The position numbers were made by a program, and so were the translations under genes. Shown piece by piece: positions 62,825 to 64,000 of a stretch of DNA of 64,000 nt (position 1 is its first letter; each line of letters opens with the position of its first letter). The notes under the pieces are model-generated. The model did not search any database, had not been told where the DNA came from, and saw only the letters and a program-made list of their open reading frames with translations. Origin of the DNA: Halarcobacter ebronensis. Its GTDB lineage: Bacteria > Campylobacterota > Campylobacteria > Campylobacterales > Arcobacteraceae. The DNA is taken from positions 2,418,001-2,482,000 of the forward strand of contig NZ_CP053836.1 in the NCBI RefSeq assembly GCF_013201825.1. The letters run 5' to 3'.

Positions 62825-63976
62825 TTATAAACCTTTTAATTCTTCAATAATAGGGTTAATATCACCCTTTTGTACTAATTTTGCACCCTTTAGATTTTGA
62901 AGATTTTCAAGGGTACTTCTTAACTCTTCATTCTCAATTAATATATAATTATTCACACACTCAAAGAGTGATTTTTGATTAAATATATTTTTACCACTAA
63001 TTAACTTGCAACCAAAATAAGCTGGTTCGATTGGATTGTGACCACCAATATTTTCAAAGGCACCACCTAAGATAACCACATCTGAAATTGCATAGATATT
63101 ATTTAACTCACCTAATTTATCAACTAATATTATATCAGAATCAAAACTCTCATTTGAAGAAAATCTATGATATGTAAGATTTTTATCTTTAATATACTCT
63201 TCTATTAGTAGATTTACTTTTTCAAATCTCTCTGGGTGTCTTGGAACAATTACTAATTTCCCAAACTCTTTTTTATAACTCTCTAATATTAGCTTCTCTT
63301 CATTTTCATGGGTACTTCCAGCTGTAATTAATACTTCATCAACTCTTTTTAGCTCTTTTGTAACTATCGGAAGTTGCGCTAGTTTAATATTTCCAATTAC
63401 TTCTACTTCTTTTGCTCCAAGCTCTAAAAGTCTTTTTTTATCAATTTGAGTTTGGGCAAAAATTTTATCAATATTTTTAAAAATTTTCTTATAAAAAAAA
63501 GAGAACTTTTTATATGAAGCATAAGATTTATCAGAGATTCTTGCATTTATCAAATAGGTTTTTGCACCTCTTTTTTTTGCACACAAAAAAAGCATATACC
63601 AAAGCTCCGCTTCCATTACAACTAATACCTTCTGTTTTTTAATCCAAAAGGGTAAAAAAATCTCAAAAGGAAGATACCTAACATTAGTAGTTAGTTTTTT
63701 AGCCTCTTGAAATCCAGTATTTGTAATTACTGAAATATTTATTGGGAAATTATTTTTAAACTCATCAACTAAAGGTTTTATTGCTTTGGTCTCTCCCATT
63801 GAACAAGTATGAAACCAAATACCCTCTTCTTTAAAAGAGGGATTCTCTTTTAAAAAAAATTTCGAGGGTATTGCAACTTTATATTTTGGATTTCTTAGTT
63901 TAAATAGTAAATATGGAAATATTAATAAATATGCTAAAGAAGCTAATATATAATAAACCACACTAAAGAAGCTCAA
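62825..63976 (-). CDS. waaA: 3-deoxy-D-manno-octulosonic acid transferase WaaA
   Basis: A 383-residue GT30 enzyme that adds KDO to lipid A. An N-terminal transmembrane helix (about 5-24) is followed by GIWFHTCSMGETKAIKPLVDEF and the donor-binding part with TAGSTHENEEKLI, VPRHPERF, then GGAFENIGGHNPIEPAYFG. The start is TTG at 63976 with AGAGG 8 bases ahead; a GTG six codons in is the alternative. It is shorter than enteric WaaA (about 425) but typical for the phylum. Confidence 0.94.
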   Translation of the reverse strand: MSFFSVVYYILASLAYLLIFPYLLFKLRNPKYKVAIPSKFFLKENPSFKEEGIWFHTCSMGETKAIKPLVDEFKNNFPINISVITNTGFQEAKKLTTNVRYLPFEIFLPFWIKKQKVLVVMEAELWYMLFLCAKKRGAKTYLINARISDKSYASYKKFSFFYKKIFKNIDKIFAQTQIDKKRLLELGAKEVEVIGNIKLAQLPIVTKELKRVDEVLITAGSTHENEEKLILESYKKEFGKLVIVPRHPERFEKVNLLIEEYIKDKNLTYHRFSSNESFDSDIILVDKLGELNNIYAISDVVILGGAFENIGGHNPIEPAYFGCKLISGKNIFNQKSLFECVNNYILIENEELRSTLENLQNLKGAKLVQKGDINPIIEELKGL

Positions 63977-63978
63977 TA

Positions 63979-64000
63979 TTAAGCCTCTTCAGTTGATTCA
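63979..64000 (-). CDS. C-terminal end of an upstream gene (unidentified)
   Basis: Only seven codons are in the window: the frame reads ESTEEA then TAA, ending 2 bases before the waaA TTG. Tight spacing suggests an upstream gene of the same operon. In Campylobacter a small zinc-ribbon protein gene stands here, but nothing in these few codons can confirm that. Confidence 0.35.

Noticed and set aside
1-64000. CRISPR array, tRNA, rRNA, insertion sequence or prophage
   Set aside because: I saw no evenly spaced repeats, no tRNA-like CCA-ending cloverleaf segments, no transposase motifs and no phage genes. A tRNAscan or CRISPR finder run would settle it.

Overview
This window is chromosomal DNA from an AT-rich member of the Campylobacterota, most likely of the Arcobacter group. 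That reading rests on the gene content and order: a polar-flagellum set with FlhF/FlhG and FliY, a waaA - pseudouridine synthase - ffh - rpsP - KH protein - rimM block ordered as in Campylobacter, and a clpS-clpA-aat block. I see no rRNA, tRNA, CRISPR array, insertion sequence or prophage. No stretch longer than about 215 bases lacks a gene.

Region 1 (1-8750, minus strand) is one tight operon. In transcription order it encodes an HAD phosphatase of the mannosyl/glucosyl-3-phosphoglycerate phosphatase type, a glycerate 2-kinase, a glucosyl-3-phosphoglycerate synthase, a GH13_18 sugar phosphorylase best read as glucosylglycerate phosphorylase, GalU, then the Entner-Doudoroff entry enzymes Zwf, Pgl and Edd (Edd runs off the left edge). 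Together these could make the compatible solute glucosylglycerate, break it down by phosphorolysis, and feed glucose and glycerate carbon back into central metabolism. This is the most attractive candidate system in the window.

Region 2 (8.8-16.3 kb) holds a small membrane protein, then Fur, a di-haem cytochrome c peroxidase and a PAS-PAS-GGDEF-EAL protein on the minus strand. FeoA and FeoB diverge from Fur on the plus strand. The fur-feoA gap has two Fur-box-like sites and an unexplained terminator-like hairpin.

Region 3 (16-31.4 kb) is housekeeping and respiratory: Bpt, TrpA, PanB, RuvB, an AI-2E-family permease, a ferredoxin:thioredoxin-reductase-like/rhodanese fusion, Aat, a cytochrome c lipoprotein, ClpA, ClpS, BioD, an MFS transporter, a short molybdopterin oxidoreductase, an HlyD-like protein and BatD. 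Bpt, Aat, ClpS and ClpA form a bacterial N-degron pathway.

Region 4 (31.4-56.8 kb) is a single-direction block of about two dozen flagellar and chemotaxis genes. It starts with cheY and a CheZ-like gene, runs through rod, MS-ring, switch, stator, FlhF/FlhG, hook-length and export genes, and ends at flhA. It includes two large TPR proteins that may be PflA/PflB-like motor-scaffold parts. fliM, fliA, fliP, fliQ and the filament genes are not here. flgG lies just beyond in the opposite direction, followed by a very basic protein and a SPOR-like membrane protein of unknown role.

Region 5 (59.4-64 kb) is the rimM-khpA-rpsP-ffh-rluA-type-waaA block on the minus strand. trmD and rplS are missing from the place where Campylobacter has them.
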